From assembly GCA_034440575.1 (NCBI GenBank), contig JAOTOL010001016.1, forward strand, positions 1-64,000: a stretch of 64,000 bases of DNA. The letters run 5' to 3'. Within the stretch, counting starts at the first letter, position 1; every line of letters begins with the position of its first letter. The notes beneath the pieces are model-generated. The model was not told the origin of the DNA. It made no database searches and saw only the letters and a list, made by a program, of their open reading frames with translations. This DNA is from Imbricaverruca yamaguchii (taxonomy: Eukaryota; Arthropoda; Thecostraca; Neoverrucidae). A program made the position numbers and the translations under genes. Shown in pieces: positions 44,553 through 59,335 of this stretch.

Positions 44553-44605
44553 GCGCTGGGGTCCCCAGCATCAGACTGCAAGGCTGATGCTGGGGACACC
44601 AGCGC
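44553..44605. repeat. 22-bp hairpin with 9-nt loop
   Basis: GCGCTGGGGTCCCCAGCATC and AG pair with CTGATGCTGGGGACACCAGC and GC, with one mismatch around the loop ACTGCAAGG. It is a strong fold-back in otherwise unique DNA. Confidence 0.85.
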
Positions 44606-46581
44606 AGACATCTGGCGATGTCTGCCATGTCTACGGTGTCTGGCGATGCAGCGTCGGAAAATGACCTTTTCTAACTTTGACAATCCAAAGAATGATACAT
44701 TCCCCCCAACATTTCCTCCTTGCATTGCCAGATAGACATGCTTCACTAGCAACCCCAGCTAGATGTCATTATCCGATGATTAGTTGAATGGAGAGGAAGC
44801 GGCATGCCATGCGGTCATATAGCATATGGTGATCTATGGCTGGTAATGAGATCCACTTCGAGTCCTGTTGACCATCATCTTGTTCAGTCATACTGGGTCC
44901 TGGCCACAGAAACCTTGCAGCGTCATTGCGGAAAATGCACATATGTTAGTGCAGGTTATCTGCAGGAACATTCCAAGAGGAGGCAAGAGTGGAGCCGCAA
45001 ATGAGAGGCTAACCAAATTGTAAATAATACCAACTCGCTATCATGTAGACAATAAGCCAACAGCTGTTACCATCTGGATCATTTGGGGAAAACCAGGGTG
45101 GGTGGGGGGAAAACCAGGAACGCGATAAGTTTGGGCAGGATAGAGTGGCCGTACCCAACCCCCACCGAAAAAAAATATTATGGGATTTCAGTCACTTTAT
45201 TTCTAACGTCTGGTTTTCAGATTCATAATTGTCAAAACTCGTATTTTGGGACGAGAAGTTCCACAAAAATGAAGAAGTTTCACTCCTTATCACTGCCTTT
45301 GAACATCCAGTTTTATGTCGTAGGTGCTGGTCCTGATTTCACAATCACCACAGAGGAATGCCGTCAGTACGTTAGGCGTTGCCCACTTGTAGCAGGAAAA
45401 AATAAAATATTGGACTATGATTTGATTGCATTAAATATAGACACCCAATAACCTTTCCAATGCTTTCCTGTTTTACGGGTAGACATTTTGATGCAATGAC
45501 AAGCAGGTCGGATAAAGGTAAAGGTTGGATGAGAATAAAGACACTGAGGACATGTGCCACCCACATGGAAAGTGGTGTCCTTTCGGCCGAGAAAAGACGA
45601 CCCTTTGAAACGGTTCCTTTGCAGCCGCTCGAATTTTTCAACGAAAGGCGCCCATATGAAGAAAAGGGCACCCCTTGGAAAGAAAGACGCCCCTTCGGGA
45701 AGGACCGAGTGCAGACGCCCCCTCGAATCTTTCAGCCAGAGGCGCCCCTCCAGGTGTTTTAGCAGTGGTGCTGCTCCAAAGAAGTGGTGTCCCTCCAAAC
45801 AAGTGCCCACCATGACAATTCCCGGATCTAGCCCTGATCAAGACATTGGTATCTGGCGGTATGAAATCCGGATAGTTATATAATAGTGCGCATTCACGAG
45901 TGGTTTTTCTTGCAAATTTCACATCTTCCGTTGAACCATTGTGCAAAGCTTGTACAGAGCATTAATGTGGCAGTGTAAATTTGTGACGGCGATGAGAGCG
46001 CCGTCCGAGTCCGTTTTGATAGATTTCTTGGAGGATCTCCTGGTCATATAGTGCCTGTTATCACAACAGCTGCAAATAAAAAAATATATTTGGTACTCCT
46101 ATTCCTATTGCACTCAATCATTGCACACACACCGGACCTTCGATGCGTTCTAAATTATTTCCATATCTCAACATTTTGATAACGTACGGCAAGCCACGTC
46201 GAATGACACCCACATAATGCAAATTTGAGCCATAGCGACGAAACGCGATCAATTTGAAATGCGCCCTAAAATTCAAACAACGAACAAGAAATTTGAAGAA
46301 TTAAAGCTAGCCATTGACATTGAGGCTTGACCTGGCATGTGCCGAGTTAAAATGTTACTCGCGTGTTGCCCATGGGCTATCTCGCGACATCAAACATTGG
46401 CAGCTTTGTAAAAAAGAACGAAGAAGCGCTGGGAGACCGATGAAATGAGTTCGACCTTTGACGTTGAAAATTAATATGATTTCTGAACGGTTTGCTAGAG
46501 TATCTTACGGCACGTTGAATGGCACCCGCACGATGAAAATTGAAGACATTGTGACGAGGTGAAATGACTTCGAGCAATTTA

Positions 46582-47446
46582 TCCTTCGCCCGTATAGGGG
46601 GGGGGGGGGGAGGGTGCAACACCCCTAAGGTGTTTTGTGTATTCCTTCCAAACCGATGAACGGATCGCTCTGATATTTTCAGTACCCTCTGGGGCAACCT
46701 TTTGACGACTTTTGGTGAATTTGTTTGGGAGGTCACATCAGGTCACGGAGTTATGAGGTTATAAAGGGCAGGACTTCCGACCAGTTTTCAACAAATACGT
46801 GATTATCGCACGTATTTTGTTACGTACTTAGCGTAATTATGGGCATATAATTAAAATTACAGATGCCAAGATGGGCTCCCATCGAAAAATAATGCTTTAA
46901 AAATCGGCGACCTCGGCTGACCTTGGTTGGCCTCGTTTGACCTTTTGACCTTTTTTAGCTGATCTACGGTAATTTTTCGTTCTGAGTTCGACTTCAGCGT
47001 CCATTTTTACCCTAGAGAACTTTAAACTTCGAAATTGGAACCACTTTTCGAAAAGTTGGATATTTGGGGTCATTTATTTTACCTCATTTGGTGCATGATA
47101 TATCGATCCAATCACATCGTGTCACATGTCGTTATGTTTGTATGGTCCAAGTAACATATTTCCGGGCATTTCGTGGATATTTATACAGTAGTTTCGATAC
47201 AACTGACGATTTCCTAAAGAAAATACCAAACAAATCCATTTTAGACTTTTGACCTGACCTGGAAGGTCAACCATTGACCTTAAAAGGTCATACTAAATTC
47301 CAATCGCGAGATCGCGGCCAGATCTATAATTTTGGTATGTGGGTCGTTTTCGTAACATGCACGGTTTCGAATCGCCAGGGGCGTCGTACCCCCCCCCCCC
47401 CCTCTCTATACGACCGAAGGTGGTAAAATGCCGTATACTGGCGAGG
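46582..47446. mobile_element. Non-autonomous DNA transposon, piggyBac-like ends
   Basis: It interrupts one satellite unit; the empty site in copy 1 (39370-39385) reads cattTAAgct. The terminal inverted repeats are CCTTCGCCCGTATAGGG on the left and, reading inward from the right, CCCTCGCCAGTATACGG. The right flank is TTAA and the left flank TTAT, fitting a TTAA duplication with one change. Inside each end a G- or C-homopolymer follows, with a second inverted block (ACCTTCGGTCGTATAGAGA at the right). There is no transposase frame in 0.87 kb, so any movement would rely on another element. Confidence 0.75.
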
Positions 47447-48868
47447 GTTAAGCTAAACTTCGATCTTGTGGTTTGACATTGACATGTCCCGGTTTGAAAT
47501 GTTACACGAGGTTCACCATGTGCTTGCTTGGTTCCAGATGTGAGTAGATAAGGGCGAATAAAAAAAGGAAGCGACCGAATAAATCGGTTTGGCCTTTTAC
47601 CTTTCAAGTTGGTTCGATTTCGTGGCATTATAATACGGCACAAGCCACGTCGAATGACACCCACTTGGTGTAAATTGAACCATAGAGACGAGTCGCTTCG
47701 AGGACTTCGAAAAATTGAAACTAGTCGTTGACCTTGAGGCTTGACCTTGACATATCCCAGTTTCAAAATGTTGCTCGAAAGTTCACCATGGGCTATCGCT
47801 TGATAGTGGATCTGGGTATGCTTTGGCGACCTCCCCCTCCCCTTCCAAAAAAAGAATGCGAGGCGACCGAAGAAATCAGCTTGAATTTTATCCCGTCAAG
47901 ATTATTGGGAATTATCAATTTTCTGGCACCGCACAACAAGCGACGTCGAATGACATCCATTTCCTGCAAATTGAAGCCATAGCGATGAAACGCGAGGCCA
48001 TCGAAAAACTCAATCAAACCTTTGACCTTGACATGTCGCGGTTTGAAACGTTACTCGAGTGTTCACCGCTGGCTCTCGCTTGATACCAGATTTGGATAGG
48101 TTTGAGCGAAAACGAAATATAAATATTGAGGCGACCGAAGAAATAGTTCGACCTTTGCCCCTAAGCAACAACTTGTTTGCTTAGCTTTCTGATACGGCAT
48201 AACAAGCGACATCAAATGACGCCTATTTGATAGAACTTGAAGCGATTGCAACCGAACGGCACATTCGGTCGATATCGCTTTAATATCGCCATCTAATAAA
48301 TCACACTACCTTTCACTTTTAAGTTTAACCTTGGCATGTACCGGTCTGAAATGTTCAAGATGGTTCATCACGGGTTACCGCCTGTGGCCATATTTGGCAG
48401 GTTTTGGTAAAGACGGAAAAGATAGGCTACCGAAGAAACCGGTTTGCGTTGGACCCTGACCATTCAAGTGGTAATGTGAGACCTATGTAGTTGTTTCCAG
48501 CGTGCTCAGTGCAAGCAGAAGCATTTGCGATAATTGATTCGAAGGATCATAAACCCGTCGCTGAATGCGAATGCCAATACAAATACGGGCCTGGTGAACT
48601 CGTCGCTGAATACGAATGCGAATACGACGTTAACTTGACGTACGTGCTTAGGGTTGTTTATGACTCCACTCCATGGTCTTGGAGGTACCCAAGGACACCC
48701 AGTCACGTTTTCTCAACATATATCAATATATGCGCGGGGAATGTAGCCTAAGCCGCATAAAGCCTTGCGATAATGCTTCGCAAAGCACAAGTTTCCACCC
48801 AAGCCAGACCACACAATTGTCAAGGTTCACGATCTTCAAGAAGGAAGCAAACATTTCTAACGTTTGCT

Positions 48869-48869
<1 letters not shown>

Positions 48870-48920
<51 letters not shown>
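48870..48920. repeat. (TA)n microsatellite
   Basis: About 50 bp of TA at the end of direct copy 2. Copy 1 has only catatatatttt at the same place. Confidence 0.95.
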
Positions 48921-48921
<1 letters not shown>

Positions 48922-49075
48922 CTTTTTAAATGACTACGTATAACTTTGCGGCGACCATACTCAGGTAACTGAGGCCTTGAAGGGGAAATTGGAAAGAAAT
49001 TGGAAAGACGAAAGAAATTGGAAGGGAAAAATCGCCACTTGTCAGAAATTGGGGTAAATTCCCCCCAAAATAGTT

Positions 49076-49599
49076 ACAACCATGTTTGCTACTATGCTAT
49101 ATATTCATTACTATACATTTTGTTATCTAATTAATTTAGTAATATGCTATAATTATCACTCGTGCGTAATCTAATTAGCAGCCTAATATAGTTTTGTATG
49201 ATTAAGCTATCGAGCAAGGCCCTTTATCCAGCGATGGAAGCCTGTTGTGGGCCCTGGGCGGGCTCATGTCTCACTGGCGGGTCCAACTGACCATTTGATA
49301 GTAGCCAACTGCCCAATGTTTGACTTGTCTTATGCACAAATGCTTGTTTCTTCTCGGATTTATGTCACTTCACTTACTGCAAAACTGGCGCACCACGCGT
49401 GGTAACAGATGGGGAGGAGGTATTCGCAGCCTTGTCCGGCAATATTCAGATGTCTTTTCATCGTCCAGTGATGTGTGCTCCCAGGCTGAGAATTAAGAAC
49501 CCAGAAGATAATGATATGAACTTAGGTCAATTGCAGTGTGTATATTTCGAAACACTACCTATAGTACAAGCAGTTTGTGAGCATATTAGCACACACCGT
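49076..49599. other. Unique sequence
   Basis: No gene recognised between the direct duplicate and copy C of the interspersed repeat. Confidence 0.4.
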
Positions 49600-50362
49600 C
49601 TCGGTTGGGGATCTTCAACCGCCCCCCTCAGGATTTTCGCGGATAGTGAAAGAACGGCTCATGGCAGCGCGCCGAAATTTGGCATACCTTTCCAACATCA
49701 ATTTGGCATATTGTGTCAAACTTTTGAAGCCAGGTCATCTAAGGTCCACGAGTTAGTCTAGGTCAAGTGAGGTCACCTCCAAAAAAAGTTGAACCAGTAG
49801 TCACGCTTTAACTGATATAGATGTTTTAATGAAACTTTCAGCATTTTCTTATCCTATCTTTTCTTATCTTTAGGGATGCAACAAAACGTACGGGAGCAAT
49901 TTTTCTCTTTTCCCTTTTTTGACAACTTATTATTTTTGCATATTGGCCTATTAGAGTTCAAGTCGAAGATTATGGCTAAAATTAGCATACGGCGGATTTT
50001 TATGAGAGCAAGTTGACTTCGAACAATGTCCATCGGCTAGCTCTATCCATTGGAAAAAGAAAATTAAACAAAATTTGAAAACTGAAGATATTGAAATTTC
50101 AAAAATAAATTTCGATATTTAGGTGGCAAAAAAAATGGTATGGTCCTGGTCGATTTCGCTGTCATTTTCTGATTGCAAATAATTTTTGCTTTTTCAAATA
50201 TCCCACAAAATGAACTCCCCATAGCCAACAGAATGATGCAAGATATTACAATTCTAGGCCCTCTAGTGACGTCACTTTGGGGGACATGTTTTTGGGGGGA
50301 TGGCGTCGGGCCCTACTCGTCGAGCGCTTTCCAATGACACCCCTTCGTTTTCGTGCGACGTA
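49600..50362 (+). repeat. Interspersed repeat 'IE', copy C
   Basis: Aligned with copies A and B from the cttcaaccgccccc block to ACTCGTCGAGCGCTTTCC and ttcgtgcgacg. Its right end coincides with the inner edge of the second inverted duplication. Confidence 0.8.
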
Positions 50363-51479
50363 TGCTTTCGTTAGCACGGGATAAATATTGGAAGCACTGA
50401 CATTTGTGCACAATCGAAGATGGGTAATTGGAGCTGTGATGAATATTGCACAGCGTGCATGCGATGCATGGGCTCCCCAGGAAGGAAATCGAAAAGCACA
50501 GTGGACCAAGTTAAGTATCACACATCTGTAAAACATACCATGTCTATCCTTGTACAGAAAATGACTGAAACATACCATCCGTTTTAGGTGAAGGAGGCTG
50601 GTTTCTCATAATCTCTTACTAAGCAGCACTGGTTTTGGTGCTGCAAGTGGGAACGGCTTGCAATAATAATGGAATACGTTGGTACGACTTCTTGTGTTAT
50701 TGCTGTCGATATTGCACACGGCTCGTGATCAAACTTTAATTAACAAGGGCTCTCTTATACCGTGCATAAGTACTAAAGCAGTTGAGTACTAAAGTACTAA
50801 AGGTGTTCTGGTCAGAACGTTTTCAGATTGATAGGTGTAAATGACAAATTAGCACTAGCAGGCACGAACCATGCGGTCCGAATAATCACAACCCACCCTG
50901 GATCTGCAGCCATATACAGTGGACATCAGGTTATCTGTGTTTTCTCTTCGGGCCCATTCTGCGACAAATCGAAAACGCCAAATATTTTACATCTTGCTTA
51001 AAATATTTGTGTTGGGCTACCTGATTCGACAAATCCAGACGTGCCATTTTACAGGGGTCATGCCAGTGGTTAAGGAGTTATAGCCTCGGGCATTTCTGAG
51101 ATGTCACCAAACAAGGGTGTCTTTTGAGATCCTCGATACAGTGAAGAACAATCCGAATCCTGCAAAAGTAAATATCGTTGAACTCACAATAATCCACTTA
51201 CTGCATATTTTGACTGTTTCGAAAATTTCGTTTACAGTTCATTTGAAATATCCCGACAGAAACTTCCCCGATGGTTCCTTCTATTCGGAAGCGTGTCATC
51301 GGGTGAAAAAAAATCGACGAGCAGCCGCAGTGGCTTATCAAAGAGGAAACCCCCTTCATCATGAGGGGGATGGTCATCCAATAATCGCACCGGGGTTGAC
51401 AATAATTGGGCTGAGGTCGAAAAGATTCGCATATTGGCCCTCATAATTCCTATAGGGGGCTCAGGATTAATAAAGCGGG

Positions 51480-52005
51480 CACCCAGAGAACATGTCCCAG
51501 GACCAGAAAATTTGGATTCAGGCCCATCAAAATTGCGCTGGGGCCCTAACTAAGCATAGCGCGGCCCGCAACGACCTCAAACATTGCGTTCGGGACCCGA
51601 AATTCCCGTCGGCAGCCCCATTCTTTGTTTCGAGACGTCAAAAATTCCCGTCCGCGCTCTCAAAAATTGTCATCGAGAGACCCAACGTAGCAGTGTTTCC
51701 CGAAAAATCACGCATGGACCCGAAAGAGATGAAGCTGGAAACCTCCAAAATTAAGAGCGATTCCAAAAAATAAATGTCTAAGCTGAGAAGTTCGCTCTGG
51801 AGCCACCAAACTCTAGAGCCACCAGAAGCCACCAGAAAAAAATCAGGTCAAAATTGATGTTAAAAATCGGATGTCCCAAAAATCGTGTCGAGCGCAGAAC
51901 ACTGGCGTTGACCCCCAGAACCACGCGCTTGGGCCGAAGAAGTCGAGCCGAGACCCTCAAAATCGTGCTGAGACACCACAAATGCGCACCGGGAGCCCAA
52001 AATAT
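51480..52005. repeat. Degenerate 30-bp-period repeat, right copy
   Basis: The reverse complement of 34585-35165; phrases such as cccgaaattcccgtcggc and tcaaaaattcccgtccgc recur. Confidence 0.6.
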
Positions 52006-52014
52006 TCCCAGCAG

Positions 52015-52850
52015 GACCACAGGAGCACAACACAGGACTACATGACTACAGGACCACAGGGGCACAGGACCACAGGGCACAACAAAGGACCACATGACCA
52101 CAGGGCCACATGACCGCAGGACCACATGACCACAGGACCACAGGAGCACAACACAGGACCACATGACCACAGTACCACAGGAGCACAACACAGGACCACA
52201 TGACTACAGGACCACAGGGGCACAGGACCACAGGGCACAACAAAGGACCACATGACCACAGGGCCACAGGAGCACAACACAGGACCACAGGAGCACAGGA
52301 ACACAGGGCACAACAAAGGACCACATGACCACAGGGACACAGGACCACAGGACCACAGGGCACAACACAGGACCACAGGACCACAGGACCACACCACAGG
52401 ACCACATGACCACAGTAAAACAGGAGCACAGGACCACAGGGCACAACAAGGGACCACATGACCACAGGATCATAGGGCACAACACAGGACCACATAGCCA
52501 CAGGACCACAAGGACCCAACACAGGACCACATGACCACAGGACCACAGGGCAAAACAAAGGACCACAGTACCACATGACCACATGACCACCGTACCACAT
52601 GACCACAAGAACACAGGGCAGAACAAAGGACCACATGACCACAGGGCCACATGACCACAGGACCACAGGAGCACAACACAGGACTACATGACCACAGGAC
52701 CACATGACCACAGGACCACATGACCACAGGACCACATGACCACAGGACCACAGGAGCACAACACAGGACCACATGACCACAGGACCACATGACCACAGGA
52801 ACACAGGAGCACAACACAGGACCACATGACCACAGGACCACAGGAGCACA
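52015..52850. repeat. 16-bp minisatellite, inverted-arm copy
   Basis: Units of ACCACATGACCACAGG with aggagcacaacacagg variants, the complement of the left-arm array. Confidence 0.94.
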
Positions 52851-53353
52851 CCGGGAGGCCGAAAATGCATCATGCTCTCCAAAGTGTATACAGTTTCATA
52901 AGAAGCGGAAGGGCCTTCAACAGCCATATACTGATTAGGTATGAGCAAGAAATCCAGCATAGTGAAAATTCCTTAGAGGAGGCCCTGCTCTTTTCCAGTT
53001 ATATTATTCGGTCCCCTTCCTCGTTCCCCTTGTAAATCCGCTTTCCAGGTTACGTCCACCGGTCCTGTTCTGCCTACATACCCTGTAGTATCCTCAGTGT
53101 ACATTCCTACGCCATTTCCATGACGACATTGATCTGCACAAAGCCGTGCTTTAGTGAATATGCAATGTCGCTGGCTTCAATCAACAAATGTACTGTAATG
53201 TCCACTAGCGAACTCATTGCTGTAGCTTGTGATCAACTGGATGGATAAGATGGTGTCGGTTGGCTGTGGCCGTACAGTTTGTGCTGAGGGTGTGCATGTT
53301 ATGTTATTTCCATCATTCCATTCTCGAGTATAGTGTATGTCGTGTATCCCATT

Positions 53354-53935
53354 CCGCCCCGGTCCCCTTCCCCGGTCCCCTTCCCCGGTCCCCTTCCCGG
53401 TCCCCTTCCCGGTCCCCTTCCCCGGTCCCCTTCCCCGGTCCCCTTCCCCGGTCCCCTTCCCCGGTCCCCTTCCCCGGTCCCCTTCCCCCCGGTCCCCTTC
53501 CCCGGTCCCCTTCCCCCTTCCCCGGTCCCCTTCCCCGGTCCCCTTCCCCCGTCCCCTTCCCCGGTCCCCTTCCCCGGTCCCCTTCCCCGGTCCCCTTCCC
53601 CGGTCCCCTTCCCCGGTCCCCTTCCCCGGTCCCCTTCCCCGGTCCCCTTCCCCGGTCCCCTTCCCCGGTCCCCTTCCCCGGTCCCCTTCCCCGGTCCCCT
53701 TCCCCGGTCCCCTTCCCCGGTCCCCTTCCCCGGTCCCCTTCCCCGGTCCCCTTCCCCGGTGCCCTTCCCCGGTCCCCTTCCCCGGTCCCCTTCCCCGGTC
53801 CCCTTCCCCGGTCCCCTTCCCCGGTCCCCTTCCCCGGTCCCCTTCCCAGGTCCCCTTCCCCAGTCCCCTTCCCCGGTCCACTTCCCCGGTCCCCTTCCCC
53901 GATCCCCTTCCCCGGTCCCCTTCCCCGGTCCGTCC
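53354..53935. repeat. 13-bp minisatellite, inverted-arm copy
   Basis: About 44 units of GGTCCCCTTCCCC; the G-rich strand is the - strand here. Confidence 0.95.
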
Positions 53936-53953
53936 TATATCTCGCTTCGCAGT

Positions 53954-54729
53954 CCCCTCTCGAGTCATTTCCCTGGGCCCGTTCTCAGCGTGCAGCGTAC
54001 CAAATTTCAGTCGGCTGAACCAGGAGCACATTGTATACTGCGCGTGATAGGATAGGATTCCACCGACTACGATAGACCATTGCACCCAACGACCTTTCGA
54101 AAGACCACTGCAACATGATTGTTATTCACGGATTAGTGATCGGGGTTGCAAGGTACGCCAGCTGGTGGACCGTTGCGAGTGCCTGAAGACAGATGCCTGA
54201 AGATGTAAGGAGGCTCACATGTTTTTCGGCACAATTTAAAAAAAAAACATTTTCGCACCTGAACAGGCTGCCAGGAGCCCAGCCAGATCCCGGCCGCCTT
54301 CTCCTTCCCTTCCCATTATTTCCCCTGAAGCAAAAGCAAACGCGAGTGGGCGACTCCGGGAATAGCACCTACGGGCGAACCCGAGTAATTGCCTGGCATC
54401 CCGCCAACTGGCAAACTGGGGTGCGAACACCAGCTGGACCAGACCCAACAGAAGGGTCATTGGCCCCTGACGTTGGTGGCCCGTTTCTGGAGTATTGTCA
54501 TCCAATCCAACAAAACGTCATGAAGGCCCCAGGCGGCAAAGGCAAAGGCGAAGGCACACTCTACCAAGGAAGAACGGGAGCTCACTCTGAAGCCCTGGGA
54601 GTGGCTACAGAAAAAAAGGAGTCGGGCGACAGCAAATTGAAGGAAAGTGTCAGACAGACTGAAAACGCTCTCACACTCTCGGAAGCTCTCAGACGCTCGC
54701 TCACTCTTGGAAGCCCTCTCTCTCTGCCT
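53954..54729. other. Unique sequence with an open but unrecognised frame
   Basis: A frame from about 54193 runs open into the T-rich tract and reads PEDVRRLTCFSAQFKKKT and later GRTRVIAWHPANWQTG. No family recognised and it ends in low-complexity sequence, so I do not call a gene. Confidence 0.4.
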
Positions 54730-57293
<2,564 letters not shown>

Positions 57294-57473
57294 CCGAGGT
57301 GGTATTAGAGGTGAAGTGACTGGTGACCGTGCAGTCCTCAGGCAGCTGGCGAAGCTTGCCATTGAAGAGCATCGTCCTACCGGGGCCGGGCGGCCCGACC
57401 AGCATGGCCGGGTGTCGCTTCTGCGTCAGCTTCCCCAAGAAGGAGCGCAGCTGGAAGGTGTCTGACGTACCCA
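57294..57473 (-). CDS. Axonemal dynein heavy chain exon, AAA3 P-loop region
   Basis: On the - strand, after a possible acceptor (ggtacgtcag), the frame reads GTSDTFQLRSFLGKLTQKRH, PAMLVGPPGPGRTMLFNGKL, RQLPEDCTVT and ends SNTTSG before a gtgtgt donor. This matches the third AAA module of axonemal dynein heavy chains: the TSET-x-RxxxFL helix, the MLVG-x-x-G-x-G-K-S/T Walker A, DKLxSL and the conserved YYTTS end. Dynein heavy chains drive ciliary and flagellar beating by ATP hydrolysis. Here the Walker A lysine is Arg (GPPGPGRT) and other conserved residues differ, and no neighbouring dynein exon is visible. It may be a decayed fragment or one exon of a large dispersed gene. The 19-bp array begins about 25 nt upstream of the acceptor. 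Confidence 0.72.
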
Positions 57474-57499
57474 CTGACGTACCGATTGCCAGGTCAGTC

Positions 57500-58222
57500 G
57501 AAGCCGTGACGGTCGGTCGGAGCCGTGACGGCCGGTCGGAGCCATGACGGCCGGTCGTAGCCGTGACGGCCGGTCGGAGCCGTGACGGCTGGTCGGAGCC
57601 GTGACAGTTGGTTGGACCCGTGACGGCGGTCGGAGCTGTGACGGCCGGTCGGAGCCGTGACGGCCGGTCGGAGCCGTGACGGCCGGTCGGAGCTGTGACG
57701 GCCGGTCGGAGCCGTGACGGCCGGTCGGAGCCGTGACAGTCGGTCGGAGCCGTGACGGCCGGTCGGAGCCGTGACGGCCGGTCGGAGCCGTGACGGCCGG
57801 TCGGAGCCGTGACGGCCGGTCGGAGCCGTGACGGCCGGCTGGAGCCGTGATAGCTGGTCGGAGCCGTGACGGCCGGTCGGAGCCGTGACGGCCGGTCGGA
57901 GCCGTGACGGCTGGTCGGAGCCGTGACAGTTGGTTGGACCCGTGACGGCGGTCGGAGCTGTGACGGCCGGTCGGAGCCGTGACGGCCGGTCGGAGCCGTG
58001 ACGGCCGGTCGGAGCTGTGACGGCCGGTCGGAGCCGTGACGGCCGGTCTGAGCCGTGACAGTCGATCGGAGCCGTGACGGCCGGTCGGAGCCGTGACGGC
58101 CGGTCGGAGCCGTGACGGCCGGTCGGAGCCGTGACGGACGGTCGGAGCCGTGACGGCCGGCTGGAGCCGTGATAGCTGGTCGGAGCCGTGACGGCCGGTC
58201 GGAGCCGTGACGGCCGGTCGGA
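57500..58222. repeat. 19-bp minisatellite GGTCGGAGCCGTGACGGCC
   Basis: About 38 units, with a longer duplicated segment inside (the block around 57590-57840 recurs at 57905-58160, including shared TTGGTTGGACCC and GTGATAGCTGGTC variants). The Arg/Pro/Thr-rich - strand frames are artefacts running into the dynein exon. Confidence 0.94.
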
Positions 58223-58518
58223 GAAATGTGGTCTGCGTCAATGGAGACAGCTACGACACGACATATGGACAACACTGCCTCACATGAATGTGCCGTTCTG
58301 CGGTAACACGTATCACGTTAGTACAATCCGGTAATAGCTGCCACAGAAGAACAAACGAGTGGGAGATGGCGGAGGTGTGCTAATTATCGACAGGAAATGC
58401 TGTCTGCTCCCACATAACAGGTATTACCGTTATGAACAGACGACTGAAACTAACTTCGGACTAGAATACTCGCGCAGTGAACACTGTACCAAAGTGTTTC
58501 TCGAAGCCGTGTATCAAA
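58223..58518. other. Unique sequence
   Basis: No feature recognised between the 19-bp array and the truncated LINE. Confidence 0.4.
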
Positions 58519-59335
58519 AACTGAAGTATTTATGTAACTCTTTAATCCTTACGTATTTAAATTACTGCGCTATGATTTGGGATAATTGGGAATTGGGAAA
58601 ATAATAATTATCCAAATAAATTAAACCAAGTCATCAAATCCCATAAACGTGCATTGCGAATTATTGATTACAGATGCTATGCATACCCTACAAATGAAGT
58701 ATTTATCAAGTACAACATTTTGAAGTTCACCGACATGGTGCAGGAACAAAACATTAACTATGCACAAATTTGTCCATGATACATTGCCACATGCTATGGC
58801 TGAAGTTTTTTTTCCGATATACAAAACCTACTAGTACAAGAATCATTAAACATTTATCTATACCACTTACTTATGGACGACATTTTCTTGTGTTCATTTT
58901 TGTGTTAAAGGATATTGGTAGGCTGCTACACCTGTTATTCTGCATGAATTATCTCCAGATGAATCCGTTTTGAACATTTCTGTAGCATCCCCCCCAACAT
59001 TTTCATCTTGTGACCCTGGGAATTCTGTGGGCGTGACTAGCTCGCTACCAGTCCGCCAATTTCCCAGGGTCGCAGTTCATTTTTACTAATTGGTGGTGGT
59101 CTATCTGCAAAATGAAAATAAAAAACAGCGCGAAGCAAATTGTATTTTATTTATATAATCAGATTCTCCTGCATTGTTCTTTGCATCTCGAGGCACCTTT
59201 GTGTTGGCTGCCTTGGTATACGGGCAGCTCACCAAGGAATGCCACACACTGAAAGGCCCAATGAAGGTGCATGCAGCAAAAGGAGATAGGCTGCTGCTGC
59301 ATCTGATGTCGGGGACGACAATAAAAAGAACCAAA
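58519..59335 (+). mobile_element. 5'-truncated, internally deleted LINE copy
   Basis: Begins within the ORF2 C-terminal region (CTGAAGTATTTATGTAACTC, matching 13420 onward) and follows it with frameshifts to about 58878. It then skips some 290 bp to the 3' UTR and ends in an A-rich terminus near 59335. The 3' UTR hairpin is retained. Coding is destroyed. Confidence 0.9.

Larger units (their letters stand above)
42991..45084. other. Mostly unique sequence between the direct duplicates
   Basis: Contains a five-unit 28-bp repeat (43405-43560, GGGTAGTGGGTCGGTAGGGA core) and a 22-bp hairpin at 44553-44605. No exon recognised. Confidence 0.5.
45085..49075 (+). repeat. Direct duplication, copy 2
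   Basis: The second copy of 37820-40990, about 7.2 kb downstream and in the same orientation. It carries an extra TIR-bounded element at 46582-47446 and a longer (TA)n at 48870-48920. Its 270-bp satellite units have landmarks near 46338, 47487, 47757, 48036 and 48340. Confidence 0.88.
50364..53953 (-). repeat. Right arm of inverted duplication 2
   Basis: The inverted counterpart of 31121-36217. Edges are tatgctttcgttagcacg (50364) and gatataggacg...cttcgcagt (53953). It has shorter arrays than the left arm (about 0.84 kb against 2.05 kb of the 16-bp repeat, and 0.58 against 0.87 kb of the 13-bp repeat). Confidence 0.92.

Noticed and set aside
46590..46612. The G-run at the left edge of the 0.87-kb element as a telomere-like repeat
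   Set aside because: It is a plain homopolymer matched by a C-run at the other end, part of the element's inverted termini; there is no TTAGG-type unit.
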